A stretch of DNA of 64,000 bases, taken from assembly GCA_014946745.1 (NCBI GenBank), contig JADCRD010000001.1, forward strand, positions 1,858,427-1,922,426, in the 5' to 3' direction. The notes beneath the pieces are model-generated. The model did no database searches and was not told the origin of the DNA. It saw only the letters and a program-made list of their open reading frames with translations. This document shows, piece after piece, positions 1 to 9,531 of the stretch. The first letter of the stretch is position 1. Each line of letters opens with the position of its first letter. Source of the DNA: Lysobacterales bacterium. Its GTDB lineage: Bacteria; Pseudomonadota; Gammaproteobacteria; Xanthomonadales; Xanthomonadaceae. Position numbers and translations under genes: made by a program.

Positions 1-1
1 C

Positions 2-1105
2 AACCAGGCGCGGCTCAGCGCCGAGAACATCCCGCAGATCGCGGTGGTGATGGGCAGCTGCACGGCCGGTGGCGCCTACGTGCCGGCGATGTGCGACGAA
101 TCGATCATCGTCAAGGAGCAGGGCACGATCTTCCTCGGCGGCCCGCCGCTGGTGAAGGCGGCCACGGGCGAAGTCGTCGATGCCGAATCGCTGGGCGGTG
201 CCGAAGTGCACACCAGCGTGTCCGGTGTCGCCGACCACTTCGCCGAGAACGATCGCCACGCCCTGCAGATCGCCCGCGACATCCTGAAGCACTTGAATCG
301 CAGCAAGCAGCCGCCGGTGGCGCTGCAGCCCGCGCGCGAACCCAGGTACGCCACCGAGGAACTCTATGGCGTGGTGCCGCGCGATACGCGGCGGCCCTTC
401 GACATCCGCGAGGTAATCGCGCGTCTGGTCGATGGCTCGGAGTTCCAGGAGTTCAAGGCCCGCTACGGCAAGACCCTCGTCTGCGGCTTCGCTCACGTGT
501 ACGGCATGCCGGTCGGGATCGTCGCCAACAACGGCATCCTGTTTTCGGAGTCGGCGCTGAAGGGCGCGCACTTCATCGAACTGTGCAACCAGCGCGGCAT
601 CCCGCTGGTGTTCCTGCAGAACATCACCGGCTTCATGGTCGGCAAGAAGTACGAGAACGCCGGCATTGCGAAAGACGGCGCCAAGATGGTGACGGCCGTG
701 GCGTGTTCGTCGGTGCCGAAATTCACCATCGTCATCGGCGGCAGCTTCGGCGCCGGCAACTACGCGATGTGCGGCCGCGCCTACGGCGCGCGCTTTCTCT
801 GGACCTGGCCGAATGCGCGCATCTCGGTGATGGGCGGCGAGCAGGCGGCCAGCGTGCTGGCCACCGTGCGCCGCGACGGCATGGAAGCCGCCGGCAAGCC
901 GTGGAGCGCAGAGGACGAAGAGGCCTTCAAGGCGCCGATCCGCGAACAGTACGAACGCCAGGGGCATCCCTATTACGCCACCGCACGCCTCTGGGACGAC
1001 GGCGTGATCGACCCTGCCGACACCCGCCGCGTGCTGGGCTTGGGCCTTGCCGCCAGCCTCAACGCCCCGATCGAGCCGCCGCGCTACGGCGTCTTCCGAA
1101 TGTAA
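2..1105 (+). CDS. liuB: Methylcrotonyl-CoA carboxylase beta (carboxyltransferase) subunit, 5' partial
   Basis: C-terminal 367 residues of a biotin-dependent carboxyltransferase; the open frame runs off the left window edge, so perhaps 170 residues are missing against the usual ~535. Visible are the glycine-rich [16 protein letters not shown] segment, [17 protein letters not shown] and the late [12 protein letters not shown] and SVMGGEQAA blocks of acyl-CoA carboxyltransferases. The [12 protein letters not shown] wording is typical of methylcrotonyl-CoA carboxylase rather than propionyl-CoA carboxylase. The enzyme carboxylates 3-methylcrotonyl-CoA in leucine/isovalerate catabolism together with a biotinylated alpha subunit (LiuD), which is not in the window. 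The following liuC-like gene, 46 bp downstream, supports the assignment. Confidence 0.9.
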   Translation, partial: NQARLSAENIPQIAVVMGSCTAGGAYVPAMCDESIIVKEQGTIFLGGPPLVKAATGEVVDAESLGGAEVHTSVSGVADHFAENDRHALQIARDILKHLNRSKQPPVALQPAREPRYATEELYGVVPRDTRRPFDIREVIARLVDGSEFQEFKARYGKTLVCGFAHVYGMPVGIVANNGILFSESALKGAHFIELCNQRGIPLVFLQNITGFMVGKKYENAGIAKDGAKMVTAVACSSVPKFTIVIGGSFGAGNYAMCGRAYGARFLWTWPNARISVMGGEQAASVLATVRRDGMEAAGKPWSAEDEEAFKAPIREQYERQGHPYYATARLWDDGVIDPADTRRVLGLGLAASLNAPIEPPRYGVFRM

Positions 1106-1151
1106 CCGGCACCGGGCAGGGTCACTTCCCTGCCCGCTCCAAGGAACTGAA

Positions 1152-1949
1152 ATGGTCAGCGAATCTCCTCTCAACGTACGCACTGTCGCCGGGGTCGCCA
1201 CCCTCACGCTCGACCGCCCGAAGATCCACAACGCCTTTGACGACCTGCTGATCGAGGCATTGATCGACGCTTTGCGCGCCATCGAAGAAGACGACGCCGT
1301 ACGCGTGGTCGTGCTGACCGGCGCAGGCGCCTCGTTCTCGGCCGGCGCCGATCTGAACTGGATGAAGCGGATGGCGCAGGCCTCCGAGAAGGAAAACCGC
1401 AAGGACGCGCGCCAGCTGGCCAAATTGATGCGTGTGCTGAACCATCTGGACAAGCCGACCATCGCCCGCGTCAACGGCGCGGCGATGGGCGGCGGCGTGG
1501 GTCTGGTCGCCTGCTGCGATATCGCGATCGCCGCCAGCGAAGCCCGTTTCGGCCTGACGGAGACACGCCTCGGTCTGGTGCCGGCGGTGATCTCGCCCTA
1601 CGTCATCGACGCCATCGGCGCACGCCAGGCGCGGCGTCTGTTCCTTTCTGCTCTGGTCTTCGATGCGGCCGAAGCCGCGCGCATCGGCCTGGTGCACGCG
1701 GTGGTGCCGGCCGCTGAACTCGATGCCGCGGTCGACGCCGAGGTCGAGCGACTCAAGACCGCCGGACCGATTGCCGTGCTGGAAGCCAAGCGGCTCGTGC
1801 AGCGCATCCAGAATCCCGACAGCAAGCAGCGCCGGGCTCTCGACGAGGCCAATGCCGATCTGATCGCCGCCCTGCGCGTCTCCGACGAGGGCCAGGAGGG
1901 CCTGAAGGCCTTCTTCGAGCGCCGGCCGGCGAAGTGGTTGGAGCACTGA
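1152..1949 (+). CDS. liuC: Methylglutaconyl-CoA hydratase (enoyl-CoA hydratase family)
   Basis: 265-residue crotonase-fold protein. The signature FSAGADLNWMKRM is characteristic of the 3-methylglutaconyl-CoA hydratases of leucine degradation; AAMGGGVGLV is the oxyanion-hole glycine loop and the following ETRLGLVPA block is also family-typical. It would hydrate 3-methylglutaconyl-CoA to HMG-CoA, one step after the carboxylase upstream. The ATG at 1152 is preferred over an in-frame extension to 1047, because the extra residues are unlike the family and would overlap liuB. No liuD follows: the next gene is sucA after about 190 bp, so the catabolic run ends here. Confidence 0.88.
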   Translation: MVSESPLNVRTVAGVATLTLDRPKIHNAFDDLLIEALIDALRAIEEDDAVRVVVLTGAGASFSAGADLNWMKRMAQASEKENRKDARQLAKLMRVLNHLDKPTIARVNGAAMGGGVGLVACCDIAIAASEARFGLTETRLGLVPAVISPYVIDAIGARQARRLFLSALVFDAAEAARIGLVHAVVPAAELDAAVDAEVERLKTAGPIAVLEAKRLVQRIQNPDSKQRRALDEANADLIAALRVSDEGQEGLKAFFERRPAKWLEH

Positions 1950-2139
1950 ATCGCGGGCACGGGTCCTGCAAAGCTGAACCCGCATTCCAAATCCGCCCCT
2001 CGGACGAAAGTCGCCGACTAAGCGGCGTTTAACCCGGTTTATACTTTCGAGTCCCTGAAAGCGCCCCGGCAGGCCTTTCCACTGCCCCGCGCCCAAGGTC
2101 CGCATCGCCTCCCCATTGCGCAAGCCCGGCCAGGTCATC

Positions 2140-4974
2140 GTGAGCAGTCTGATCAAGCAATTCAGCCAGTCGTCCCATATCGCCGGCGGCAACGCCGCCT
2201 TCGTCGAAGACCTCTATGAGACCTGGCTTGCGGATCCCGCCGCGGTCTCGCCCGAATGGCGCAAGTACTTCGACGAGCTGAAAGGCCGCGAGGCCGGCGA
2301 CGTTCCGCATTCGCTGGTGATGGTCGACATCATGCGCGCCGCGCGCGAGGCCGGCCGTGGCGTGATCGTCGCCGCCGACACCGATTCGCAGAAGCAGGCG
2401 GCCGTGCTGAAGATGGTCACCGCCTACCGCTCGCGCGGGCACCTCGGCGCCAACCTCGACCCGCTGGGCATGGCGGCCAAGCAGGCCGCGCCCGACCTCG
2501 ACCTGGCCTTCCACGGCCTGTCCAAGGACGACCTCGGCACCGAATTCAATACCGGTATGCCCTCGGGCCCGCAGCGGATGAAGCTGGCGGATCTGATGGC
2601 GCATCTCAAGGCCACCTACTGCGGCTCGATCGGTGCGGAGTTCATGCACATCGCCGAGGCCGAGCAGCGCCGCTGGATGTACGAGCGCCTCGAAGCCCTT
2701 GGCGACGATTTCCGCTTCTCGCCCGAGCGCCGCAAGCGCGTGCTCGGCAAGCTGACCCATGCCGAAGGGCTTGAGCGCTATCTGCATACCAAGTACGTCG
2801 GCCAGAAGCGCTTCTCGCTCGAAGGCGGCGAGAGCCTGATCCCGCTGATGGACGATCTGGTCCACCGCGCAGGCGGCGCCGACGTCAAGGAAATGGTCAT
2901 CGGCATGGCCCATCGCGGCCGCCTCAACGTGCTCATCAACACGCTGGGCAAGCCGCCGCACCAGCTGTTCGCCGAGTTCGAGGGCAAGCATGAAGGCCCG
3001 GTCGATGCCACGCGCTCGGGCGACGTGAAGTACCACATGGGCTTCTCGTCCGATGTGCGCACCGAAAAGGGCTCGATCCACCTGACACTCGGCTTCAACC
3101 CCTCGCATCTGGAAATCATCGACCCGGTGATCGCCGGCAGCGTGCGTGCGCGCCAGACCCGCCGCGAGGACGCCGAGCGCAAGCAGGTCATTCCGGTGCT
3201 GATCCACGGTGATGCCGCGTTCGCCGGCCAGGGCGTGGTGATGGAGCTGCTGCAGATGTCGCAGGCCCGCGGCTTTGCGGTCGGCGGCACCGTGCATGTG
3301 GTGATCAACAACCAGGTCGGCTTCACCACGCATCGCGTGGATGACGCGCGCTCCACCCTGTACTGCACCGACGTCGCGAAAATGGTCGGCGCGCCGATCC
3401 TGCATGTGAACGGCGATGACCCTGAAGCCGTGGTGTTCTGCGCGCAGCTGGCCTTCGACTTCCGCCAGCGCTTCAACAAGGACGTGGTGATCGACCTGAT
3501 CTGCTACCGCCGCCACGGCCACAACGAGGCCGACGAGCCGGCCGCGACGCAGCCGCTGATGTACCAGAACATCCGCAGCCGCAAGTCGACCCGCGAGCTG
3601 TACGCCGACGCCCTGATCTCCGACGGCGTGATCAGCGCCGACGAGGCCAAGGCCCTGGTCGACAGCTATCGCGATCTGCTCGACAAGAACGGCACCGCCG
3701 TTGAGCTGGCCGCCGGCGTGGTCGACAAATTCGCCACCGACTGGACGCCCTACATCAACGGCGAGCTGTCGGACCCGGCCGAGACGGGCGTGCTGCGCAA
3801 GTCGCTGGACAAGCTGGCGAAAAAGATCAACACCCTGCCCGACGGCCTCAAGCTGCATCCGCGCGTGGCCAAGATCTACGAAGACCGCCTGAAGATGGTC
3901 TCGGGCGAGCTGGCCATGGACTGGGGCTTCGCCGAGAACCTGGCCTACGCCACCCTGCTGGAGGAAGGCTACAAGCTGCGTCTGGTCGGCCAGGACGCCA
4001 ACCGCGGCACCTTCTTCCATCGCCATGCCGCGCTGCACGACCAGAACACCGGCGAGACCTACCTGCCGCTGCGCGAGCTGGTCAAGAACCCGCAGCACGT
4101 GACCATCATCGACTCGCTGCTCAGCGAAGAAGCGGTCATGGCCTTCGAATACGGCTTCGCCACCGCCGACCCGACCACCCTGACGATCTGGGAAGGCCAG
4201 TTCGGCGACTTCGCCAACGGCGCACAGGTCGTCATCGACCAGTTCATCAGCTCGGGCGAAGCCAAGTGGGGCCGCCTCTGCGGCTTGGTCCTGTTCCTGC
4301 CGCACGGCTACGAAGGCCAGGGCCCGGAGCACAGCTCGGCGCGCTTGGAGCGCTTCCTGCAGCTGTGCGCGCTCAACAACATCCAGGTCTGCGCGCCGAC
4401 CACGCCGGCACAGATGTTCCACATGATCCGCCGCCAGATGAAGCGCCGCGCGCGCAAGCCGCTGGTGGTGATGACGCCGAAGTCGATGCTGCGCCACAAG
4501 CTGTCGGTGTCGACGCTGGAGGACCTCGCCTCGGGCGGTTTCCAGAATCTGATCCCCGACAGCCTGGTCAAGGACGCCAAGACTGCCTCGCGCGTCGTGG
4601 TCTGCTCGGGCAAGGTGTACTACGACCTGCTGGAAGAGCACGAAAAGCGGGGCCTCACCGATGTGGCCATCGTCCGCGTCGAGCAGCTCTATCCCTTCCC
4701 GCGCGAACTGCTGATCCACGAGCTGAAGCGTTTCGCCAAGGCCAAGGACCTCATCTGGTGCCAGGAAGAGCCGCAGAACCAGGGCGCGTGGTACCAGATC
4801 CAGCACCACCTGCGCTTCTGCCTGCAGTCCGGCCAGCACTTGAGCTACGCCGGTCGCGCCCGCTCGGCTGCACCGGCATGCGGCCACTACGCCACGCACG
4901 CCAAGGAGCAGGCCAAGCTGGTCGAGGACGCACTCGTCGGCAAGCTGGGCGGCGACGAGCACCTGCCCGAGTAA
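2140..4974 (+). CDS. sucA: 2-oxoglutarate dehydrogenase E1 component
   Basis: 944 residues, normal length for the thiamine-diphosphate-dependent E1 that decarboxylates 2-oxoglutarate in the TCA cycle. Motifs in order: HRGRLNVL from residue 258, GDAAFAGQGVVMEL from 357 and RRHGHNEADEP from 457; the C-terminal half contains EYGFATADP and QEEPQNQGAW. The GTG at 2140 is chosen because MSSLIKQFSQSS matches family N-termini; a TTG 24 bp upstream is the alternative. A TATACT at 2040-2045 could be a -10 box, but no good -35 is seen. It heads a sucA-sucB-lpd run, 66 bp before sucB, that supplies all three subunits of the complex. Confidence 0.97.
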   Translation: MSSLIKQFSQSSHIAGGNAAFVEDLYETWLADPAAVSPEWRKYFDELKGREAGDVPHSLVMVDIMRAAREAGRGVIVAADTDSQKQAAVLKMVTAYRSRGHLGANLDPLGMAAKQAAPDLDLAFHGLSKDDLGTEFNTGMPSGPQRMKLADLMAHLKATYCGSIGAEFMHIAEAEQRRWMYERLEALGDDFRFSPERRKRVLGKLTHAEGLERYLHTKYVGQKRFSLEGGESLIPLMDDLVHRAGGADVKEMVIGMAHRGRLNVLINTLGKPPHQLFAEFEGKHEGPVDATRSGDVKYHMGFSSDVRTEKGSIHLTLGFNPSHLEIIDPVIAGSVRARQTRREDAERKQVIPVLIHGDAAFAGQGVVMELLQMSQARGFAVGGTVHVVINNQVGFTTHRVDDARSTLYCTDVAKMVGAPILHVNGDDPEAVVFCAQLAFDFRQRFNKDVVIDLICYRRHGHNEADEPAATQPLMYQNIRSRKSTRELYADALISDGVISADEAKALVDSYRDLLDKNGTAVELAAGVVDKFATDWTPYINGELSDPAETGVLRKSLDKLAKKINTLPDGLKLHPRVAKIYEDRLKMVSGELAMDWGFAENLAYATLLEEGYKLRLVGQDANRGTFFHRHAALHDQNTGETYLPLRELVKNPQHVTIIDSLLSEEAVMAFEYGFATADPTTLTIWEGQFGDFANGAQVVIDQFISSGEAKWGRLCGLVLFLPHGYEGQGPEHSSARLERFLQLCALNNIQVCAPTTPAQMFHMIRRQMKRRARKPLVVMTPKSMLRHKLSVSTLEDLASGGFQNLIPDSLVKDAKTASRVVVCSGKVYYDLLEEHEKRGLTDVAIVRVEQLYPFPRELLIHELKRFAKAKDLIWCQEEPQNQGAWYQIQHHLRFCLQSGQHLSYAGRARSAAPACGHYATHAKEQAKLVEDALVGKLGGDEHLPE

Positions 4975-5040
4975 GCTGCTGCAGCCCGCTTCGCACCCTC
5001 CGATACGCCACACCCAACGCATTCGCCTCAAGGATCCGCC

Positions 5041-6225
5041 ATGAGCATCGAAGTCAAAGTTCCTGTGCTGCCCGAATCGGTCAGCGACGCCGTCATCGCC
5101 ACCTGGCACAAGAAGGCCGGTGACGCGGTCAAGCGCGACGAGAACCTGGTGGACCTGGAAACCGACAAGGTCGTGCTGGAAGTGCCGGCCACCGCTGACG
5201 GCGTGCTCAAGGAGATCAAGTTCCAGGCCGGTGACACGGTCACCAGTCAGCAGGTCATCGCGATCATTGAAGCCGGCGCCGTGGCGGCGGCTCCTGCCAA
5301 GGCAGAGGCGCCCAAGGCTGAAGCTGCGAAAGCCGAAAAGGCCGCCAGCCCTGCCCCCGCCAAAGCAGCCGATGTCAGTGAGCTGTCGCCGGCGGGCCGT
5401 CGCGTAGCGACCCAGGAAGGCATCAACCCGGCCGAGGTCGAAGCCACCGGCCGCGGCGGCCGCGTCACCAAGGAAGATCTGCTGAACCATCTGAGCAAGG
5501 CGGGCGTCTCCGCCGCGAGCGGCGCCCGCCCCGAGCAGCGCGTGCCGATGACACGCATCCGCGCCCGCATCGCCGAGCGTCTGATGCAGTCGAAGAACTC
5601 GATCGCCATGCTGACCTCGTTCAACGAGGTCAACCTCGGCGAAGTCATGAAGATGCGCAAAGCCATGGGTGAGAGCTTCGAAAAAGCCCATGGCATCAAG
5701 CTCGGCTTCATGAGCTTCTTTGCGAAAGCCGCGGCCAATGCGCTGCAGCGCCACCCAATCATCAACGCCTCGGTCGACGGCAGCGACATCATTTATCACG
5801 GCTACGCCGACATCTCGGTGGCCGTGTCGACCGACAAGGGGCTGGTCACGCCGGTGCTGCGCAACGTCGAATCGATGGGCTACGGTGATGTCGAAGCCGC
5901 GATCGCCGGCTATGCCAAGAAGGCGCGCGACGGCAAGCTCGGCCTCGAAGATCTGCAGGGCGGCACCTTCACCATCACCAACGGCGGCACCTTCGGCTCG
6001 CTGATGAGCACGCCGATCGTCAACCCGCCGCAGTCGGCCATCCTCGGCATGCACGCCATCAAGGAGCGTCCGATCGCCGAGAACGGCCAGGTCGTCATCG
6101 CACCGATGATGTACATCGCCCTCTCCTACGACCACCGCATCATCGATGGCAAGGACGCGGTGCTGTTCCTGGTCGACATCAAGAACCAGCTCGAAAATCC
6201 GCATCGCATGCTGCTCGGGCTGTAA
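5041..6225 (+). CDS. sucB: Dihydrolipoyllysine succinyltransferase, E2 of 2-oxoglutarate dehydrogenase
   Basis: 394-residue E2 core of the complex. An N-terminal lipoyl domain (residues ~1-75) carries the attachment lysine K43 in LETDKVVLE. An Ala/Lys/Pro-rich linker (~80-110) leads to the E1/E3-binding domain (~112-150, [14 protein letters not shown]) and then the catalytic acyltransferase domain, which ends with [12 protein letters not shown] (H365, D369). It moves the succinyl group from lipoate to CoA. One lipoyl domain and the length are typical of SucB rather than AceF. A perfect 11-bp hairpin overlaps its stop codon. Confidence 0.97.
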   Translation: MSIEVKVPVLPESVSDAVIATWHKKAGDAVKRDENLVDLETDKVVLEVPATADGVLKEIKFQAGDTVTSQQVIAIIEAGAVAAAPAKAEAPKAEAAKAEKAASPAPAKAADVSELSPAGRRVATQEGINPAEVEATGRGGRVTKEDLLNHLSKAGVSAASGARPEQRVPMTRIRARIAERLMQSKNSIAMLTSFNEVNLGEVMKMRKAMGESFEKAHGIKLGFMSFFAKAAANALQRHPIINASVDGSDIIYHGYADISVAVSTDKGLVTPVLRNVESMGYGDVEAAIAGYAKKARDGKLGLEDLQGGTFTITNGGTFGSLMSTPIVNPPQSAILGMHAIKERPIAENGQVVIAPMMYIALSYDHRIIDGKDAVLFLVDIKNQLENPHRMLLGL

Positions 6226-6235
6226 GCCCGAGCAG
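6211..6235 (+). terminator. Hairpin overlapping the sucB stop codon
   Basis: CTGCTCGGGCT, a GTA loop and the exact complement AGCCCGAGCAG form an 11-bp perfect stem that contains the TAA stop of sucB. No T-run follows, so a classical intrinsic terminator is doubtful. It may instead stabilise the sucAB message 3' end or be part of the repeat-rich spacer before lpd. Confidence 0.45.
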
Positions 6236-6237
6236 CC

Positions 6238-6265
6238 GGGATTCGAGATTCGGGATTCGGGATTC
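6238..6265. repeat. Tandem GGGATTC heptamers
   Basis: Four consecutive heptamers (GGGATTC, GAGATTC, GGGATTC, GGGATTC) follow the sucB hairpin. A longer run of the same unit occurs after lpd at 8043-8077. Confidence 0.85.
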
Positions 6266-6409
6266 GCCAGAGCGCGCAAACCCGCCCGATCCGAAGGTTC
6301 ATAGGGTGGGTCTTGACCCACCGGCTTTGCAGACAAGTTCAGTCTTGCCTGGCCCTGCTTCCAACGAATCCCGAATCCACGTTGCATCGAGCGTCAGCAC
6401 GACGCTGTT

Positions 6410-6510
6410 CCCCCTCTCCCCTCGTGGGAGAGGGGTCGGGGGAGAGGGGGCAGGCTTGCCGCAAGCCCCATCCCCCTCTCCCCAACCCCTCTCCCTCCAG
6501 GGGAGAGGGG
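6410..6510. repeat. Palindromic CCCCTCTCCC/GGGAGAGGGG repeat pair
   Basis: Two imperfect palindromes of CCCCTCTCCC and its complement GGGAGAGGGG stand side by side in the sucB-lpd spacer. The same words recur at 8129-8490 and three times in 19864-20260, so this is a dispersed REP-like family. No coding sequence is supported in the 374-bp spacer (6226-6599). Confidence 0.8.
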
Positions 6511-6599
6511 CTTGATTCGGCAGACTCGACGGCGCCACCAGGCACTGCCCCGACGACAGCCCGATTCCCTTATCCCGATTCCCGCAGGGAGCACATGAA

Positions 6600-8033
6600 A
6601 TGAGCGAGCAGCAGCAATTCGATGTCGTCGTCATCGGCGGTGGCCCCGGTGGATATGTGGCCGCGATCCGCGCCGCGCAGCTGGGCATGAAGGTCGCCTG
6701 CGTCGATGCCTTCAAGGGCAAGGCCGACGGCAAGCTCGCGCTCGGCGGCACCTGCTTGAACGTGGGCTGCATCCCCTCGAAGGCGATGCTCGATTCCTCG
6801 CGCCAGTTCCACAACCTGACCCACATGTTCGCGGACCACGGCATCAGCGCCGACAACGCGAAGATCGACGTCAAGACGATGGTTGGCCGCAAGGACAAGA
6901 TCGTCAAACAGTTCAACGGCGGCGTGGCCAGCCTGTTCAAGGCCAACAAGGTCACCGCCTTCCACGGCTTCGGCACGCTGCATGCCGGCAACGTGGTCAA
7001 GGTCAAGGCGCACGACGGCAACGACGTCGAACTCAAGGCCACCAACGTCATCCTTGCCGCGGGTTCGACCTCGATTGAACTGCCCTTTGCCAAGTTCGAC
7101 GGCAAGCACATCGTCGACAACATCGGCGTGCTCGATTTCGAAGACACGCCGAAGCGCCTCGGCGTGATCGGCGCCGGCGTGATCGGCTTGGAGATGGGCA
7201 GCGTGTGGAAGCGTCTGGGCGCCGAGGTCACCATCCTCGAAGCCCTGCCCGACTTCCTGGCCGCCGTCGATGCCGATATCGCCAAGACCGCGCTGCGCGA
7301 GTTCAAGAAGCAGGGCCTCGACATCAAGACCGGCTGCAAGGTCTCGAAGGCCGAGGTCAAGAACGGCGAAGTGCACCTGACCTACAGCGACGGCAAGGCA
7401 GATCATTCGCTCGTCGTCGACAGGCTGCTGGTCGCAGTCGGCCGCCGTGCCGCCACCGCGGGCCTGCTGTCTGAAGACTGCGGCGTCACGCTGACCGAGC
7501 GCGGCATGGTGCAGGTGGACGACCACTGCCACACCGGCGTCGACGGCGTCTGGGCCATCGGCGACTGCGTGCGCGGCCCGATGCTCGCCCACAAGGCCAG
7601 CGAAGAAGGTATCGCCGTGGCCGAGATGATCGCCGGCCTGCCCGGCCACGTGGACTTCAACACCGTGCCCTGGGTCATCTACACCGAGCCGGAGATCGCC
7701 TGGGTCGGCAAGAACGAGAAGGAACTGAAGGACGCCGGCATCCCCTACAAGGTCGGCACCTTCCCCTTCGCCGCCATCGGTCGCGCCGTAGCGATGAACG
7801 AGACCGCCGGCATGGTCAAGGTCATCGCCCACGCCGAAACAGACCGCATCCTCGGCATGCACCTCTGCGGCGCCAACGTCAGCGAGTTGGTGCACGAAGG
7901 CGTGGTGGCGATGGAGTTCAAGGGCAGCGCCGAAGACCTCGCCCGCATCTGCCACGCCCACCCCACCCTGTCCGAAGCCGTGCACGAAGCCGCGCTGGCG
8001 GTGGACAAGCGGGCGATTCACAAGGCGAACTGA
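6600..8033 (+). CDS. lpd: Dihydrolipoyl dehydrogenase (E3)
   Basis: 477-residue FAD flavoprotein disulfide reductase that reoxidises dihydrolipoamide for 2-oxoglutarate dehydrogenase (and often pyruvate dehydrogenase). It shows the N-terminal FAD dinucleotide fold VIGGGPGGYVAA, the redox disulfide C52/C57 in GGTCLNVGCIPSK, a central NAD-binding GAGVIGLEMG and the C-terminal dimer-interface pair H454/E459 in HPTLSE. All catalytic residues are present. It sits downstream of sucB, but the 374-bp repeat-containing gap could separate their transcripts. ATG at 6600 follows a GGGAG a few bases upstream. Confidence 0.97.
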   Translation: MSEQQQFDVVVIGGGPGGYVAAIRAAQLGMKVACVDAFKGKADGKLALGGTCLNVGCIPSKAMLDSSRQFHNLTHMFADHGISADNAKIDVKTMVGRKDKIVKQFNGGVASLFKANKVTAFHGFGTLHAGNVVKVKAHDGNDVELKATNVILAAGSTSIELPFAKFDGKHIVDNIGVLDFEDTPKRLGVIGAGVIGLEMGSVWKRLGAEVTILEALPDFLAAVDADIAKTALREFKKQGLDIKTGCKVSKAEVKNGEVHLTYSDGKADHSLVVDRLLVAVGRRAATAGLLSEDCGVTLTERGMVQVDDHCHTGVDGVWAIGDCVRGPMLAHKASEEGIAVAEMIAGLPGHVDFNTVPWVIYTEPEIAWVGKNEKELKDAGIPYKVGTFPFAAIGRAVAMNETAGMVKVIAHAETDRILGMHLCGANVSELVHEGVVAMEFKGSAEDLARICHAHPTLSEAVHEAALAVDKRAIHKAN

Positions 8034-8042
8034 GCAAGAGCC

Positions 8043-8077
8043 GGGATTGGGGATTCGGGATTCGGGATTCGGGATTC
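8043..8077. repeat. Tandem GGGATTC heptamers
   Basis: Five consecutive heptamers (the first GGGATTG, then four GGGATTC) immediately downstream of lpd. Same unit as 6238-6265. Confidence 0.85.
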
Positions 8078-8128
8078 GTTGTCCAGGCCACGCAAGCCTC
8101 GATTCTCGCCCCACGCGCCCGCGCCTGA

Positions 8129-8490
8129 GCCCCTCTCCCCACGGAGCGGCTCAGCCACCGCTTGTCGGCTGCCGGTGGCAGCCGACGGTGCTGGGAGACC
8201 GAGCGAAGCGAAGGTAGGGTTGGGGAGAGGGTCCGCGCAGCGCAAGACCCTCATGGAGAACGATCGCTCGCGGACCTTCGTCGGCGACAGCAGACCGCGC
8301 CACGAAGACCTTCGACGGCCCACCCGGTCTTGCGATCTCCATGCCCTCCGCCAAAGGGCTTGGGGCGCGCCGAACGAACCGAAGCTGCGGTTGCGGTGAC
8401 GGTCAGTTCGAAGCGAGGCAAATCAAGCGCATAGCACTCCCGCTCTGAGCCCCTCTCCCCTGGAGGGAGAGGGGTTGGGGAGAGGGGGAG
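8129..8490. repeat. REP-like palindromic region between lpd and the LOG gene
   Basis: The 630-bp gap between lpd and the next gene (8034-8663) contains two copies of the CCCCTCTCCC/GGGAGAGGGG family, at about 8129-8231 and 8449-8490, separated by sequence without a convincing gene. Short open frames here are repeat read-through and lack ribosome binding sites. Confidence 0.65.
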
Positions 8491-8663
8491 AAGTCTCGCC
8501 GCGAGCATTCCACCCCTCACACCCAGCCCACATTCGCTCCGCTCGTGCTCTTGGGAGCATCGAGCCCTGCCGTTGCTGCCCCGCCGCAGTGGCCGCCAAA
8601 GCACGAACCACCCCAATCCCTCGAACCAGCTTCGAATCGCCAATCCCCACTCCCCGCTTCCAA

Positions 8664-9257
8664 ATGAAAACCCTCTGCGTCTACTGCGGCTCCAACGCCG
8701 GCAACGATCCCCGCTATGCAGCCGCAGCCGTGACCCTCGGCAAGCGCATCGCAGCTGAGGGCATGGGCCTCGTCTACGGCGGCGGCAACGTCGGCCTGAT
8801 GGGCATCGTCGCCGACGCCGTGCTCGAGGCCGGCGGCGAAGTGACCGGAGTGATCCCCGAGCACCTGATGCAGTGGGAAGTCGCCCACAAGAGCCTCACG
8901 CGCCTCGAAGTGGTCGGCTCGATGCACGAGCGCAAGGCGCGCATGTTCGACCTCGCAGACGGCTTCATCGCCCTGCCCGGCGGTTTCGGCACCCTCGACG
9001 AAATGTTCGAGATGCTGACTTGGCGCCAGCTCGGCCTCGGCGACCGGCCCTGCGCCTTCCTCGACGTCGCGGGCTTCTACAGCCCGCTGATGCAAATGAT
9101 CGACCGCATGGTCGAGACGCGCTTCCTGCACCCCGACCAGCGCCGCGACCTCTGGCACGGCGAAGACATCGACATCCTGTTCACTTGGCTGCGCGCCTAC
9201 ACGCCCGCCAAGGCCGACAAGTGGATGGACGAGAAGCGCCGCGGCGACCTGCGCTAG
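8664..9257 (+). CDS. LOG family protein (cytokinin riboside 5'-monophosphate phosphoribohydrolase-like)
   Basis: 197-residue Rossmann-like protein of the TIGR00730/LOG family. Diagnostic motifs are the N-terminal VYCGSN, VYGGGNVGLMG at ~38-47, MHERK (87-91) and PGGFGTLDE (105-113); E113 and the glycine loop form the nucleotide site. Family members hydrolyse purine nucleoside monophosphates, including AMP and cytokinin ribotides, to base plus ribose 5-phosphate. In bacteria the physiological role is often nucleotide salvage or unknown. The ATG at 8664 gives the family N-terminus; an upstream in-frame extension would translate repeat sequence. Confidence 0.9.
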   Translation: MKTLCVYCGSNAGNDPRYAAAAVTLGKRIAAEGMGLVYGGGNVGLMGIVADAVLEAGGEVTGVIPEHLMQWEVAHKSLTRLEVVGSMHERKARMFDLADGFIALPGGFGTLDEMFEMLTWRQLGLGDRPCAFLDVAGFYSPLMQMIDRMVETRFLHPDQRRDLWHGEDIDILFTWLRAYTPAKADKWMDEKRRGDLR

Positions 9258-9273
9258 ACGCCACAGCGCAGCA

Positions 9274-9486
9274 TCAGTCGTCGCCGATTCCGCCATCGCT
9301 GCCGCGGTAATCCGACTCCAGCTCGCCAGTGCGGCGCGCGCCGCTGTCGCTCGCGCTTGGTCCACCTCTGCCGCTCTCAATCGGCAGGCCGCACGGCGGC
9401 TCGTCTCGACTCTTGGTCTGTCTGCGCGCCCAACGGACTAGCAAGACGAGACCAACGAGCACCACAAGCACCAACAACCACCGCAT
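9274..9486 (-). CDS. Small membrane-anchored hypothetical protein
   Basis: 70-residue protein with one N-terminal hydrophobic helix (MRWLLVLVVLVGLVLLV, then RWARRQ), followed by a polar, Gly/Ser/Asp-rich tail. A strong ribosome binding site (AGAGGAGA, about 6 bases before ATG) argues that it is a real gene despite its size. It is convergent with the LOG gene, leaving a 16-bp gap between the two stops. No family recognised; the positively charged residues after the helix suggest the tail stays cytoplasmic. Confidence 0.6.
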   Translation of the reverse strand: MRWLLVLVVLVGLVLLVRWARRQTKSRDEPPCGLPIESGRGGPSASDSGARRTGELESDYRGSDGGIGDD

Positions 9487-9531
9487 TGAAATCTCCTCTA
9501 TCCGGACAAGTGAGGCTGGAACGTGCTCCGC

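Noticed and set aside
2029..6387. Very long open frame on the minus strand opposite sucA and sucB (over 1400 codons)
   Set aside because: It is an antisense shadow of high-GC coding sequence; the plus strand has complete, motif-bearing SucA and SucB.
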